Of a DNA stretch of 64,000 nt, positions 51,120-59,302 are shown one piece after another (position 1 is the stretch's first letter; every line of letters starts with the position of its first letter). This DNA comes from a candidate division WOR-3 bacterium (GTDB lineage Bacteria; Hydrothermota; Hydrothermia; Hydrothermales; JAJRUZ01). Made by a program: the position numbers and the translations under genes. The notes under the pieces are model-generated. The model was not told the DNA's origin, ran no database searches, and worked only from the letters and a program-made list of their open reading frames with translations. The stretch spans positions 1 to 64,000 of the forward strand of contig JBDRZP010000014.1 in NCBI GenBank assembly GCA_039804025.1, written 5' to 3'.

Positions 51120-52501
51120 CGCATAAAGTAAAAATAAATTGTAACAATTATTATAGTGAGAATATTCATAAAAAATCCAATTTTTGCTAAATCCTTAACC
51201 TTAACATCACCAGTGCTTAAAATTATTGCATTCGGTGGAGTTCCTGAGGGAAGCATAAAAGCGAAAGAAATACAGAGTGTTGAGGGAAGCATCAGAAAAT
51301 ATGGAGATAGATTTAAAGCCTTTGAAAATTCTCCAATTATGGGTAATAGAAGGGAAGCAGAGGCAGTGTTTGATGTAACTTCTGTAAAAAAAACAAGAAA
51401 AGTAACAAGGATTAAAAGAAATAAAAAGGGGGAAAATATTGAAGATATATTTTTTATGTAATTACCAATAAAAGCTGTAAAACCTGTTTTTTCGTATGCA
51501 TCAGCAAGGGCAAGACCACCTCCAAAAACATATAAAATTCCCCAGGGGATTTCTTTTGCTTCCTTTGAATTTAAAAGGGTTTCTTTCCCTCCTTTTCCTC
51601 TTTTAATGAAAAAAAGTAAAGAAGAGCAAAAAATTGCAATACTTGAATCCTCTATATATTTAAGATAGGAAAATTTAGAAAAAAAGGGTCTTATAAACCA
51701 TAAAATTATTGTTAAAATGAAAATTAAAAAAACTCTCTTTTCATATTCTGTTAATTTTAACTTTTCCTCTTCAATTTTTATTTCAAAACTTTCTCCTTTT
51801 ATAAAGAAAAATTTAAAAAAAAGCAACATAAAAATAAAAATTATTATTGCAAGGGGAGCAGCATATCTTATCCATTCAATAAAAGAAAAAACATATTCCT
51901 TTCCAAAAATTTTCTCCACTATTCCAAGATAAATAATATTAGGGGGTGTACCTACAGGTGTTAAAATTCCCCCTATTGATGAGGAATAGGCTGTTGAAAT
52001 TAATAGAATTTTTTTAAAATTTGAATTTTCCTTTAACTTTATACCTTTTAAAAGGGAGATAGCAATGGTATATGAAATGATTGTGGCAGCAGTATTTGAT
52101 ATCCATCCTGAAATTAAAAAAGTGGCAAGGGAAATACCAGCTAAGAAAAAAAATGGGCTTTTAGGAAAAATTGATATAAAAAACATAGAAATTTTTTTAG
52201 CAAGTCCTGACACTTCAATTGCTTTCGCTATGAAAAAAGATCCAAGGAATAAGAAAATTAGGTGGTTTCCATAGGATAGAGCAGTATCTTTAACACTCAA
52301 AATACCAAAAAGAGGAAAAAGAAAAAGCGGAAAGAGCCCCGTTATTTCTATCGGGACAATTTCAAATATCCATGAGTAGGCCATTAAAAGGGTAATCGAA
52401 AAAATTTTATTAAACTTAAATGGAAAAAGTAAGGGAATAAACAAAATCAAAAATAGAATAAAAAGTTTTAGATACGGCTTTCTATTTGTTTTTCTAATCA
52501 A
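51116..52501 (-). CDS. DASS/SLC13-family anion:sodium symporter
   Basis: The 461-residue membrane protein has about 11 spans. The two hairpin motifs SNTAATII and TSNTASASLLLPI are the Ser-Asn-Thr substrate and Na+ sites of the DASS family, and PVGTPPNII and PSGTPPNAII follow them. Substrates are usually C4-dicarboxylates, citrate or sulfate; which applies here is not shown. The start used is TTG at 52501; no good Shine-Dalgarno is visible, so the exact start is uncertain. It lies 8 nt after ddl. Confidence 0.88.
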   Translation of the reverse strand: MIRKTNRKPYLKLFILFLILFIPLLFPFKFNKIFSITLLMAYSWIFEIVPIEITGLFPLFLFPLFGILSVKDTALSYGNHLIFLFLGSFFIAKAIEVSGLAKKISMFFISIFPKSPFFFLAGISLATFLISGWISNTAATIISYTIAISLLKGIKLKENSNFKKILLISTAYSSSIGGILTPVGTPPNIIYLGIVEKIFGKEYVFSFIEWIRYAAPLAIIIFIFMLLFFKFFFIKGESFEIKIEEEKLKLTEYEKRVFLIFILTIILWFIRPFFSKFSYLKYIEDSSIAIFCSSLLFFIKRGKGGKETLLNSKEAKEIPWGILYVFGGGLALADAYEKTGFTAFIGNYIKNISSIFSPFLFLLILVTFLVFFTEVTSNTASASLLLPIIGEFSKALNLSPYFLMLPSTLCISFAFMLPSGTPPNAIILSTGDVKVKDLAKIGFFMNILTIIIVTIYFYFMR

Positions 52502-52509
52502 AATTCAAT

Positions 52510-53478
52510 TCAATCATAAATTGTATTTAAAATAAATAAAACAAGTTCTTCATATCTCAGTCCATAGGCTTTTGCTTCAGCTGGTAAATCGGATAAATCT
52601 GTCATACCTGGCAAAGTATTCACCTCAAGTATATAGGGTTTTCCATCTTCAGATACAACTCCATCGACTCTTGAAAAACCCCTACATTCAAGTGCGAGGT
52701 GTGCTTTAAGGGATATCTTCTGAATTTCTTGAGTCAATTCAGGAGAAAGTTCTGCTGGTAAAATAAATTCTGTTTCTCCTTTTGTATATTTTGCTGTATA
52801 GTCATAGAATTCTCTTTTTAAAGGTCTTAATTCAAGGATAGGTAATGGGAAAGCCTTTTTGCCTGTTCCAAGAATTCCAGTTGTTATTATTTTTCCTTTA
52901 ATATATTTTTCAAGGAAAAAATCTTTAAATTTATTTTTATTTTCCTCAAAATTTCTTATCACATCTTCTCTACTTTTACAGATTGAAACACCAAGACTTG
53001 AACCCTCATCTTTTGGTTTAAACATCATAGGGTATCCGAATTTCTCTTCTGCTTCTTTTAATTTTTCTTCAAAATTTTCATAGTGGTATATTGTTACAAA
53101 GGGTGGTGTAGGGATTCCTTCACTAATGAATATTTTTTTTGAGACAATTTTATTCATACCAAGGGCGGAACCAAGGACACCACTTCCTGTATAGGGAATA
53201 CCAAGCAGGTCGAGAAAACCTTGAACAGTTCCATCTTCTCCTGGTTTTCCATGCAGAATATTAAATATAACATCAAAGGGTTTACTTTCAAGTATTTCTT
53301 TAACAAAATCATTTTTAATTTCAAGAATTTTAACATTTAAATTCCAGTATTTAAGAGCTTCAAATACTTTTCTTCCGGATCTTATGGAAACCTCTTTTTC
53401 ACCAGAGGTTCCGCCACAGATAACAAGTATAATTTTATCTTTAAATTTTTTTAATATTTCTTCCTTATTAAATTTCAT
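52510..53478 (-). CDS. ddl: D-alanine--D-alanine ligase
   Basis: Ddl makes the D-Ala-D-Ala dipeptide for peptidoglycan, so the cell has a murein wall. The 322-residue ATP-grasp enzyme has CGGTSGEKEVSIRSG, HGKPGEDGTVQGFLD, MFKPKDEGSSLGV and the Mg2+-binding EVNTLPGMT. A TTGACT-N18-TATCAT promoter ends 8 nt before the ATG, again a leaderless pattern. It starts a three-gene operon with the transporter and rpe. Confidence 0.95.
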   Translation of the reverse strand: MKFNKEEILKKFKDKIILVICGGTSGEKEVSIRSGRKVFEALKYWNLNVKILEIKNDFVKEILESKPFDVIFNILHGKPGEDGTVQGFLDLLGIPYTGSGVLGSALGMNKIVSKKIFISEGIPTPPFVTIYHYENFEEKLKEAEEKFGYPMMFKPKDEGSSLGVSICKSREDVIRNFEENKNKFKDFFLEKYIKGKIITTGILGTGKKAFPLPILELRPLKREFYDYTAKYTKGETEFILPAELSPELTQEIQKISLKAHLALECRGFSRVDGVVSEDGKPYILEVNTLPGMTDLSDLPAEAKAYGLRYEELVLFILNTIYD

Positions 53479-53596
53479 AAATTGTAATGATAAAAAATAA
53501 CCTAATCAATAGTCAAAAATTCCTTTAAAAATTAAGTTATTTTAAAGGTATTGTGATTTAACACATTTTACCCTTTTAATTTCAATATGGAAATAT

Positions 53597-53872
53597 TTGG
53601 TAAGAAGTTCTACATTACTTGCAGGAGTTTTAACTTATTTTGCATGGATTAATGGTAGATGGATGAAAGAAATGATAAGTAAACAAAAGGAGATGCTAAA
53701 TAAACAGAACGAAATTTTAAATAAACATACTGAAATATTAAACAAGCAGACAGAAATGTTAGAGAAAATAAGTGAGATGCTTTACAAAATGGATGAGACT
53801 TTGAAAGTTTTGGAAAAGAATGCAGAGGAAAGGCATAGGGAAGTAATAGAGCTTATAAGACATTTAAAATAA
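53597..53872 (+). CDS. Small coiled-coil protein with a conserved INGRWMKE-type segment
   Basis: The 91-residue frame opens with TTG (a GTA follows) and LAGVLTYFAWINGRWMKEMI, then heptad repeats of KQxEMLNK/KHTEILNK type over residues 29-60. There is no Shine-Dalgarno and the start is uncertain. The layout, a short hydrophobic anchor then coiled coil, recalls small proteins seen beside DUF3782-like genes, but I know no function. The 190 nt after it hold only frame-broken fragments. Confidence 0.45.
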   Translation: MVRSSTLLAGVLTYFAWINGRWMKEMISKQKEMLNKQNEILNKHTEILNKQTEMLEKISEMLYKMDETLKVLEKNAEERHREVIELIRHLK

Positions 53873-54061
53873 AAAAGAAGTTTTTGAGGAGTTAAGAAGA
53901 AAATCTAAAAAGTTTATCTTTTAAAGATTTAGAGGCTCAAAGACGGTTTTAAAGAATTTTATATTTTCAAATTTTTTAGATAGACTCCAGTATATCTAAG
54001 TAAAAAATCTTCAAGGAATCCTAATGGAACTTTACCAATCTAAAATGTTATGTGCTCTATA

Positions 54062-56665
54062 CTATTTGATATAAATAATCTTTTTTCCTCCTTCTTTTAT
54101 TCTGGTGTTTATGAGATATATTCCACTCTTTTTGAGTTTTAATTCTGTTTTCCCCTCGCCTTTTATTTTAAAAGATTTAATATTTCTTCCCTGTATATCA
54201 AAAACCTTTATTTCAAAGGGTTTATCTAAGCCTTTATAGTAAAGGAAGGGTTTTCCCTTCGAGTAAAAAATCCTTATATCTCCTTCTTTAATTAATTTTT
54301 CTTTCAGGTCTGTTAAACCACTGTTATAAATTTCACAAACAGCCATAATTATAGGGTCTGCAGGATGGTTGCTGTATATATCCAAAAGAGGTTGCCAGGA
54401 TGTTCCATCATAAATAAAACTACGATTGGAAGAAGGTGAATAATCTTCCCAGCATATTGCTGGATATCCATTTATATTAATTATTTCAAGACCCACAAAA
54501 AACATTTCACCTGATAAGAATTTTATTGGAGAAGGTAAAGGAGCAAAATTGAGAGAATATCTTCTCTGAGGATTATTCTCAGGATAATCTTTAAAGGAAA
54601 GGATAGGATTTATATTAGGCATACTACCAGAGGAATTAAAAATTTGAACAAAAAGGGAATCAATGGGTGTTCCATCATCACTGTAAGTTAAATATAAAAC
54701 TCCTTTAAGTTTTATAGAATCATAAGGCACTGTAAAACCAGTTGCAACTCTGTAAGAGTTTGGTAACAAAACAATGTTCGGATTTGTTATTTCATTATGA
54801 TTATAGAGGAGTTTTCCAAGGGTTTTTTCATAAATTGAACTTTTACCAATATTAGAAAAGGCATCTTTTGCTTCAAAAAAGTAATATATTCTTTTACCAG
54901 CACCTAAATAGGGGAGGGTAAAATAGAAAAATTCTCCCCTTGTGCTATCAAAGGGGATTGTAAAAGTATCAATGTTTGAAGTTTCTTCAAAATATTTAAG
55001 ATATGCTTCAGTAACAGGAGTAGGATCAATTATCCTTGCTTTTAATACCTTTGGAAAATAAAAACTTGAAGTATCAGGAGGTTTATTATATATTATAAAA
55101 GGTTTTCCTTTATCTTTTGTTTCACCGACAACCATTAAATTATCAAAGAAAATACCAAACATATTTAGACCCGGGTCTGATTCAAATCTTAATCTTATAT
55201 AAGCGGAATCTTCCCCTGCAAGCCCTGATATGTCAAGAGTTTGACTTGTCCATGTTCCCTGATAACCAGTATATTTTGCTATATTGTTGAAATGAATACC
55301 ATCACGGGATATATCAATATAACAGTAATCAAAACCAGTCTCTATCTGATACATCGTGTAAAAAGTGAGTTTTACTGTTTCTAAACCTCTTAAGTCGATG
55401 GGTTTTGTTTTTGAATAAATACGAGCCATATTGGGATAATTCTGAAATGCCTTTTCACAGAAGGAATAGTTTCCTCTATAAGAGGTTTCAGAAGTTCTTT
55501 CAAAACCTGGTTCAAAATTGGAAAGTGTCCTTTGAGAATTTTCAAAATCATCCCATAAGGGAACATAGAGGGTTTTGAATGTATCAATAAAAATGTTATC
55601 TGAATAGTTAGCATCAGAAGAAGGTAAAAGTTCAACTTTAAAAATGTATTTCTTCGGAACATTATAATAAACTGGTTTATTAAAAGTAATAACTGTTTTC
55701 TCAAAAGGCATAAGAGGAATTACATACTCAGTATCAGAAACAAGAACTATTGATGTATTTTTCTCCTTTATTTCAAGAATACAGGGTGTAAGAGAAGAAT
55801 TAACCGCACCTAAATTTTTTACTTCAATGCTATAATTATATAAAACATAGGGATTTTTTACTGGATATATGCTATCAAAGGCAATTTCATAGGGATAAAG
55901 GGTATCAATTGCTAAATTGGGGAGAAGAGGTTTTTGATATTTTAGAAGCCCCTCAATAACTTTTGATATAAAGGTATCTCTCTTAAAAGAAGAAGAAATG
56001 TCTTCAAAAGAAGCAGAAAAGAAAACAAGGCGACCAGTATCATTAACTAAAGGGAACTTTCTATAAAGCATTATACAGGAATCAGGAATAGAGCTCGGAT
56101 GTTTGTTAGCAATTAAAATCCTCATAGCTCCCTGTGTTAAGGTAATAAGATCCTGGAACCCATTAGCATTAGAATTGTTTGAGAAATTGTCAAAGGAAAA
56201 GTAAAAACCACTAAAATAAGGTGCAGAAGAAATACCACTTGCACTAACATTTGCAAGGTCTGTTTCCTCATATGCTTGGACACCAACAAATTTTGGCCAG
56301 GTACCCCAGCCAAGACCCAACTCAAAATTGTATAGAACATCAGGTCCTAAAAGGAAAAGTTTACCCCCCTGGTTTAAATATTGATACATAACCTGTGTAT
56401 CTGAGGCTGAAAAGGGACCTGAAGTCCAAGCAGGGTTATCCCAGACAACAACTTTGTAACTCAAAAGGGTATCAAGAGGTGGTATTCCCTTTAATGAATA
56501 ATCCCAAATTTTATAAATGTAACCAAGGTTGGAAAAGGAATTAACAATAATCTGTTCATAAGGAGTTCCGTTATCAAGAGTTCCTCCTCCATCATGGTCA
56601 ATGAGAAGTATTTCGCCCCCATTTAAAAAGGAGAGAAAAATAAATAAAATTAAAAATTTCCTCAT
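54062..56665 (-). CDS. Secreted protein with amidotransferase-like, CARDB and type IX-style sorting domains
   Basis: This 867-residue protein has a signal peptide (1-16). An alpha/beta domain at about 18-230 (EILLIDHDGGGTLDNGTPYEQ, then VVVWDNPAW, GGKLFLLGPDVLYN) closely resembles one in the kelch protein at 34931. A CARDB-like Ig domain (about 255-370) and a jelly-roll/MAM-like domain (about 385-520) follow. The C-terminus (KVFDIQGRNIKSFKI to IIYIK) is a Por/T9SS sorting domain. No protease motif is seen. It lies 10 nt after the subtilase gene, with TAAGGAGGT as ribosome site. Confidence 0.78.
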   Translation of the reverse strand: MRKFLILFIFLSFLNGGEILLIDHDGGGTLDNGTPYEQIIVNSFSNLGYIYKIWDYSLKGIPPLDTLLSYKVVVWDNPAWTSGPFSASDTQVMYQYLNQGGKLFLLGPDVLYNFELGLGWGTWPKFVGVQAYEETDLANVSASGISSAPYFSGFYFSFDNFSNNSNANGFQDLITLTQGAMRILIANKHPSSIPDSCIMLYRKFPLVNDTGRLVFFSASFEDISSSFKRDTFISKVIEGLLKYQKPLLPNLAIDTLYPYEIAFDSIYPVKNPYVLYNYSIEVKNLGAVNSSLTPCILEIKEKNTSIVLVSDTEYVIPLMPFEKTVITFNKPVYYNVPKKYIFKVELLPSSDANYSDNIFIDTFKTLYVPLWDDFENSQRTLSNFEPGFERTSETSYRGNYSFCEKAFQNYPNMARIYSKTKPIDLRGLETVKLTFYTMYQIETGFDYCYIDISRDGIHFNNIAKYTGYQGTWTSQTLDISGLAGEDSAYIRLRFESDPGLNMFGIFFDNLMVVGETKDKGKPFIIYNKPPDTSSFYFPKVLKARIIDPTPVTEAYLKYFEETSNIDTFTIPFDSTRGEFFYFTLPYLGAGKRIYYFFEAKDAFSNIGKSSIYEKTLGKLLYNHNEITNPNIVLLPNSYRVATGFTVPYDSIKLKGVLYLTYSDDGTPIDSLFVQIFNSSGSMPNINPILSFKDYPENNPQRRYSLNFAPLPSPIKFLSGEMFFVGLEIININGYPAICWEDYSPSSNRSFIYDGTSWQPLLDIYSNHPADPIIMAVCEIYNSGLTDLKEKLIKEGDIRIFYSKGKPFLYYKGLDKPFEIKVFDIQGRNIKSFKIKGEGKTELKLKKSGIYLINTRIKEGGKKIIYIK

Positions 56666-56675
56666 ATTAACCTCC

Positions 56676-59228
56676 TTATTTTATTATTAAAACCTTAACA
56701 TTTTTGTTTTCTTTCTTTAAAAGATAAATTCCCTTTCTTTTAGGATTTAAAACTTTTTGACCTGTTACAGAATACTTTGAATAAGACTTAAAAAGTTCAT
56801 TTATTCTATTAGAAGTGGTTATAAAAGAAAATTTAACTTTTTCTTTTCGTTTAAATTCCGTGATATCCTCCTTCACTTCCACTATACCGAAATATCTCAA
56901 TATATCGTATATTACCTTGTGCAAAAGGGTAAGTGTACCTGTACCTGTAAGTGGAACTGATTCAAGAGGAAAAGCAAAAAATACTGTATTTGAGGTTCTT
57001 ACTCCTGCTCCCCTATATTGACCAGTTGTTCCATATTTTAAACAGATTGTTCCATTTAATGTATCATTTAAAATTTCATCAGGTGAGATATTATTATCAG
57101 CCCCACTTGAGCTTCCAAGATATAAAAACCATCCACTGGTGAGAGGATCACCTGATAGACCTTTTGCATAATTTTTTCCTGATCCAAGAGGAACATAAAA
57201 CTTATCAACTCCAAGATAGTCCCTAAAGAAAAGGGTATCAAGGGGTGTATTTATATTTTCAGCAGCAAACTGGGAGGTAAAAACAAGTTTTCCTCCTAAG
57301 GTGAGGTAATTTATCATTGTGTCAATTTCAGAGGAACTTAGAACATTTAAACTGTCATTCCCAGTAGCCCATATAACAATTGGCGGCATTGAAGTGGAAA
57401 GAGTGGGAATTCCTCTTACACTTGATTTCCAGATATCGTAAGTGATATTAAGTCCATAAATCTCATTCATTTTTAAAATTGCTTTCTCGTAATAGGTATA
57501 AAATTTATTTGTATTGTCCGTATAATAAACAAGAATATCAGGGATACCTATAAAGAAAGTAAATTTGTTCGTAGGATAAAAAGTTTGAGGAGATGCATTA
57601 ATTTCAAATAAAAGTGTATCCCTCGCATTTAAATTATTTAGTAAAATTTTAAAGGTATCAGAGGTAATGTTGACAGAGACACCTTTAGGAATAACTTGAT
57701 TATATTCAACAATACTATCAACAATACTGTATCCAAAAGAAGGTTTTAATGTAACTCTGAGGTGATTAACGGGTTGTGGACCTTTATTCAGAACAGTGAT
57801 TAAAATTCCAATCAGTTCTCCACCTTCATAAAACCTGTCATTATCTCCATTTATTTCTACAATCTGGAAATCGATTATTTTAGCACCTGAAGTAAAAGGA
57901 TAAAGCAAAGACCTATAAGCATTTACTCTCCCTGCTCCAAGTTTACCTTCATACCCAGGATTTAAAGTATCAATATTTTCTGCTCCACCTTCCAGATACT
58001 CTTCAACCTGTTTTGGTGTTAAATTTGGGAAATGAGAAATTATAAGAGCACATACTCCGGCTGCATTTGGACAAGCCATACTTGTCCCCATCCAGGAATC
58101 GTATCCATTGTTGGGAATAGTGCTCCATATATCAACCCCTGGTGCTGTAACATCAACTGAATCACCATAGTTAGAAAAGAAGGCTTTTTTATCTAATTGA
58201 TTAGAAGCAGCAACAGAAATAACACCTCTTAAACTTGCTGGATAAAGATAAGAACTTGTGTTCTCATTCCCGGCTGCTGCAAGAACAGTTACCCCTTTTA
58301 ATCTTGCATAGTCAATTGCAGCCTGCATCATATTTCTTTGAGAAGAAGACCAACCATAACCACCCCAGGAATTGTTTATTACCTTTAATCCCATATTTGC
58401 TGCATAATAGTGGGCTTCAACAGTCCCGTAAAAATTTATATAAGAAGTATCATTATAAATTAACTGACAGTTCATTCCTACAGCCTTTATTTTCCACCCT
58501 ATACCTGAAATACCAATTCCATTATCTGTAATTGCTGCCATTGTTCCTGTAACATGTGTTCCATGATCCCATCCTACACTCGGCTGAGGAGAAGGGTTCC
58601 ATGTCCCCCATGTAAAATTCCATCCTATAAGATCATCCACATATCCGTTACCATCATCATCAATACCATTTAAATCCTGGGGATAATCAAATTTACCATT
58701 TCCGTTTAAATCTTCACCAGGATTAACCCATAAGTTATCCCTTATATCCACATGTTCCCACCATAGACCTGTATCAGCAGCACCAACTACAACTGAGGAA
58801 TCACCCCTTTCTATATCCCATGCCTCAGGGACCTGCATTTTCGTAAGATTCCACATTTGACTGAAATAAGGGTCATTGGGAATTACATCAACAGGATAAG
58901 CTATATTGGAAAAGGCATCTTTAACAATTTCAAGACCTTTAAGATTTTCTATTAATTTTTTATTTTCTATTTCCTCAGGAAATTTAATAAGGAAAATGAG
59001 ATCAAGATCAAATTGTTTGGCTTCCTTAGGAATTACTCCTTTTGTTAATCTATCTACTTCATAAACAGAAAATTTTTTTAAAATAAGATCAACATCAGGA
59101 ATCCCTGTTTCAATTTTTTCCTTGTTATAAACTATAAGATTTCTTGCTTCCGGCTTTAGCCATATTATTACCTGCCCCTTTATTTCTTTACCAATGCCTA
59201 AAAAGCCAATAAGTAATAGTTCAATCAT
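56676..59228 (-). CDS. Secreted subtilisin-like serine protease (S8) with C-terminal sorting domain
   Basis: The 850-residue preproprotein has a signal peptide, an inhibitor-like propeptide (to about 115) and an S8 catalytic domain. The triad is Asp in GAADTGLWWEHVD, His in WDHGTHVTGT and Ser in MGTSMACPNAAG, with the oxyanion Asn in NNSWGGYG. A calcium-loop-like DLNGNGKFDYPQDLNG is inserted. An Ig domain and an amidotransferase-like domain (about 610-770, VIWATGNDSLNVLS) follow. A short sorting domain ends VLIIK. It has a near-consensus promoter and a strong AAGGAGGT. Confidence 0.92.
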   Translation of the reverse strand: MIELLLIGFLGIGKEIKGQVIIWLKPEARNLIVYNKEKIETGIPDVDLILKKFSVYEVDRLTKGVIPKEAKQFDLDLIFLIKFPEEIENKKLIENLKGLEIVKDAFSNIAYPVDVIPNDPYFSQMWNLTKMQVPEAWDIERGDSSVVVGAADTGLWWEHVDIRDNLWVNPGEDLNGNGKFDYPQDLNGIDDDGNGYVDDLIGWNFTWGTWNPSPQPSVGWDHGTHVTGTMAAITDNGIGISGIGWKIKAVGMNCQLIYNDTSYINFYGTVEAHYYAANMGLKVINNSWGGYGWSSSQRNMMQAAIDYARLKGVTVLAAAGNENTSSYLYPASLRGVISVAASNQLDKKAFFSNYGDSVDVTAPGVDIWSTIPNNGYDSWMGTSMACPNAAGVCALIISHFPNLTPKQVEEYLEGGAENIDTLNPGYEGKLGAGRVNAYRSLLYPFTSGAKIIDFQIVEINGDNDRFYEGGELIGILITVLNKGPQPVNHLRVTLKPSFGYSIVDSIVEYNQVIPKGVSVNITSDTFKILLNNLNARDTLLFEINASPQTFYPTNKFTFFIGIPDILVYYTDNTNKFYTYYEKAILKMNEIYGLNITYDIWKSSVRGIPTLSTSMPPIVIWATGNDSLNVLSSSEIDTMINYLTLGGKLVFTSQFAAENINTPLDTLFFRDYLGVDKFYVPLGSGKNYAKGLSGDPLTSGWFLYLGSSSGADNNISPDEILNDTLNGTICLKYGTTGQYRGAGVRTSNTVFFAFPLESVPLTGTGTLTLLHKVIYDILRYFGIVEVKEDITEFKRKEKVKFSFITTSNRINELFKSYSKYSVTGQKVLNPKRKGIYLLKKENKNVKVLIIK

Positions 59229-59253
59229 ATATTAACCTCCTTTTAATCCCCCC

Positions 59254-59282
59254 ATTATAACATAAATTTTTATAATTGTCAA
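59254..59282 (-). promoter_or_regulatory. Consensus sigma70 promoter of the secreted protease operon
   Basis: On the minus strand TTGACA (59282-59277) and TATAAT (59259-59254) are exactly 17 bp apart, the full consensus. AAGGAGGT (59242-59235) follows, 6 nt before the ATG. It is the strongest promoter in the window by sequence and fits abundant expression. Confidence 0.88.
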
Positions 59283-59302
59283 ACCCTTGTAGAATCCTTT
59301 TT

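Noticed and set aside
18088-54053. Recurring string AAAATGTTATG near 18088, 18838 and 54042
   Set aside because: It occurs in untranslated AT-rich DNA near fragments, but is short and low in complexity; without a genome-wide count it cannot be told from chance.
53873-54061. Continuation of the 53597 coiled-coil gene or another ORF
   Set aside because: The frame closes at 53872 and only short pieces with stops follow.
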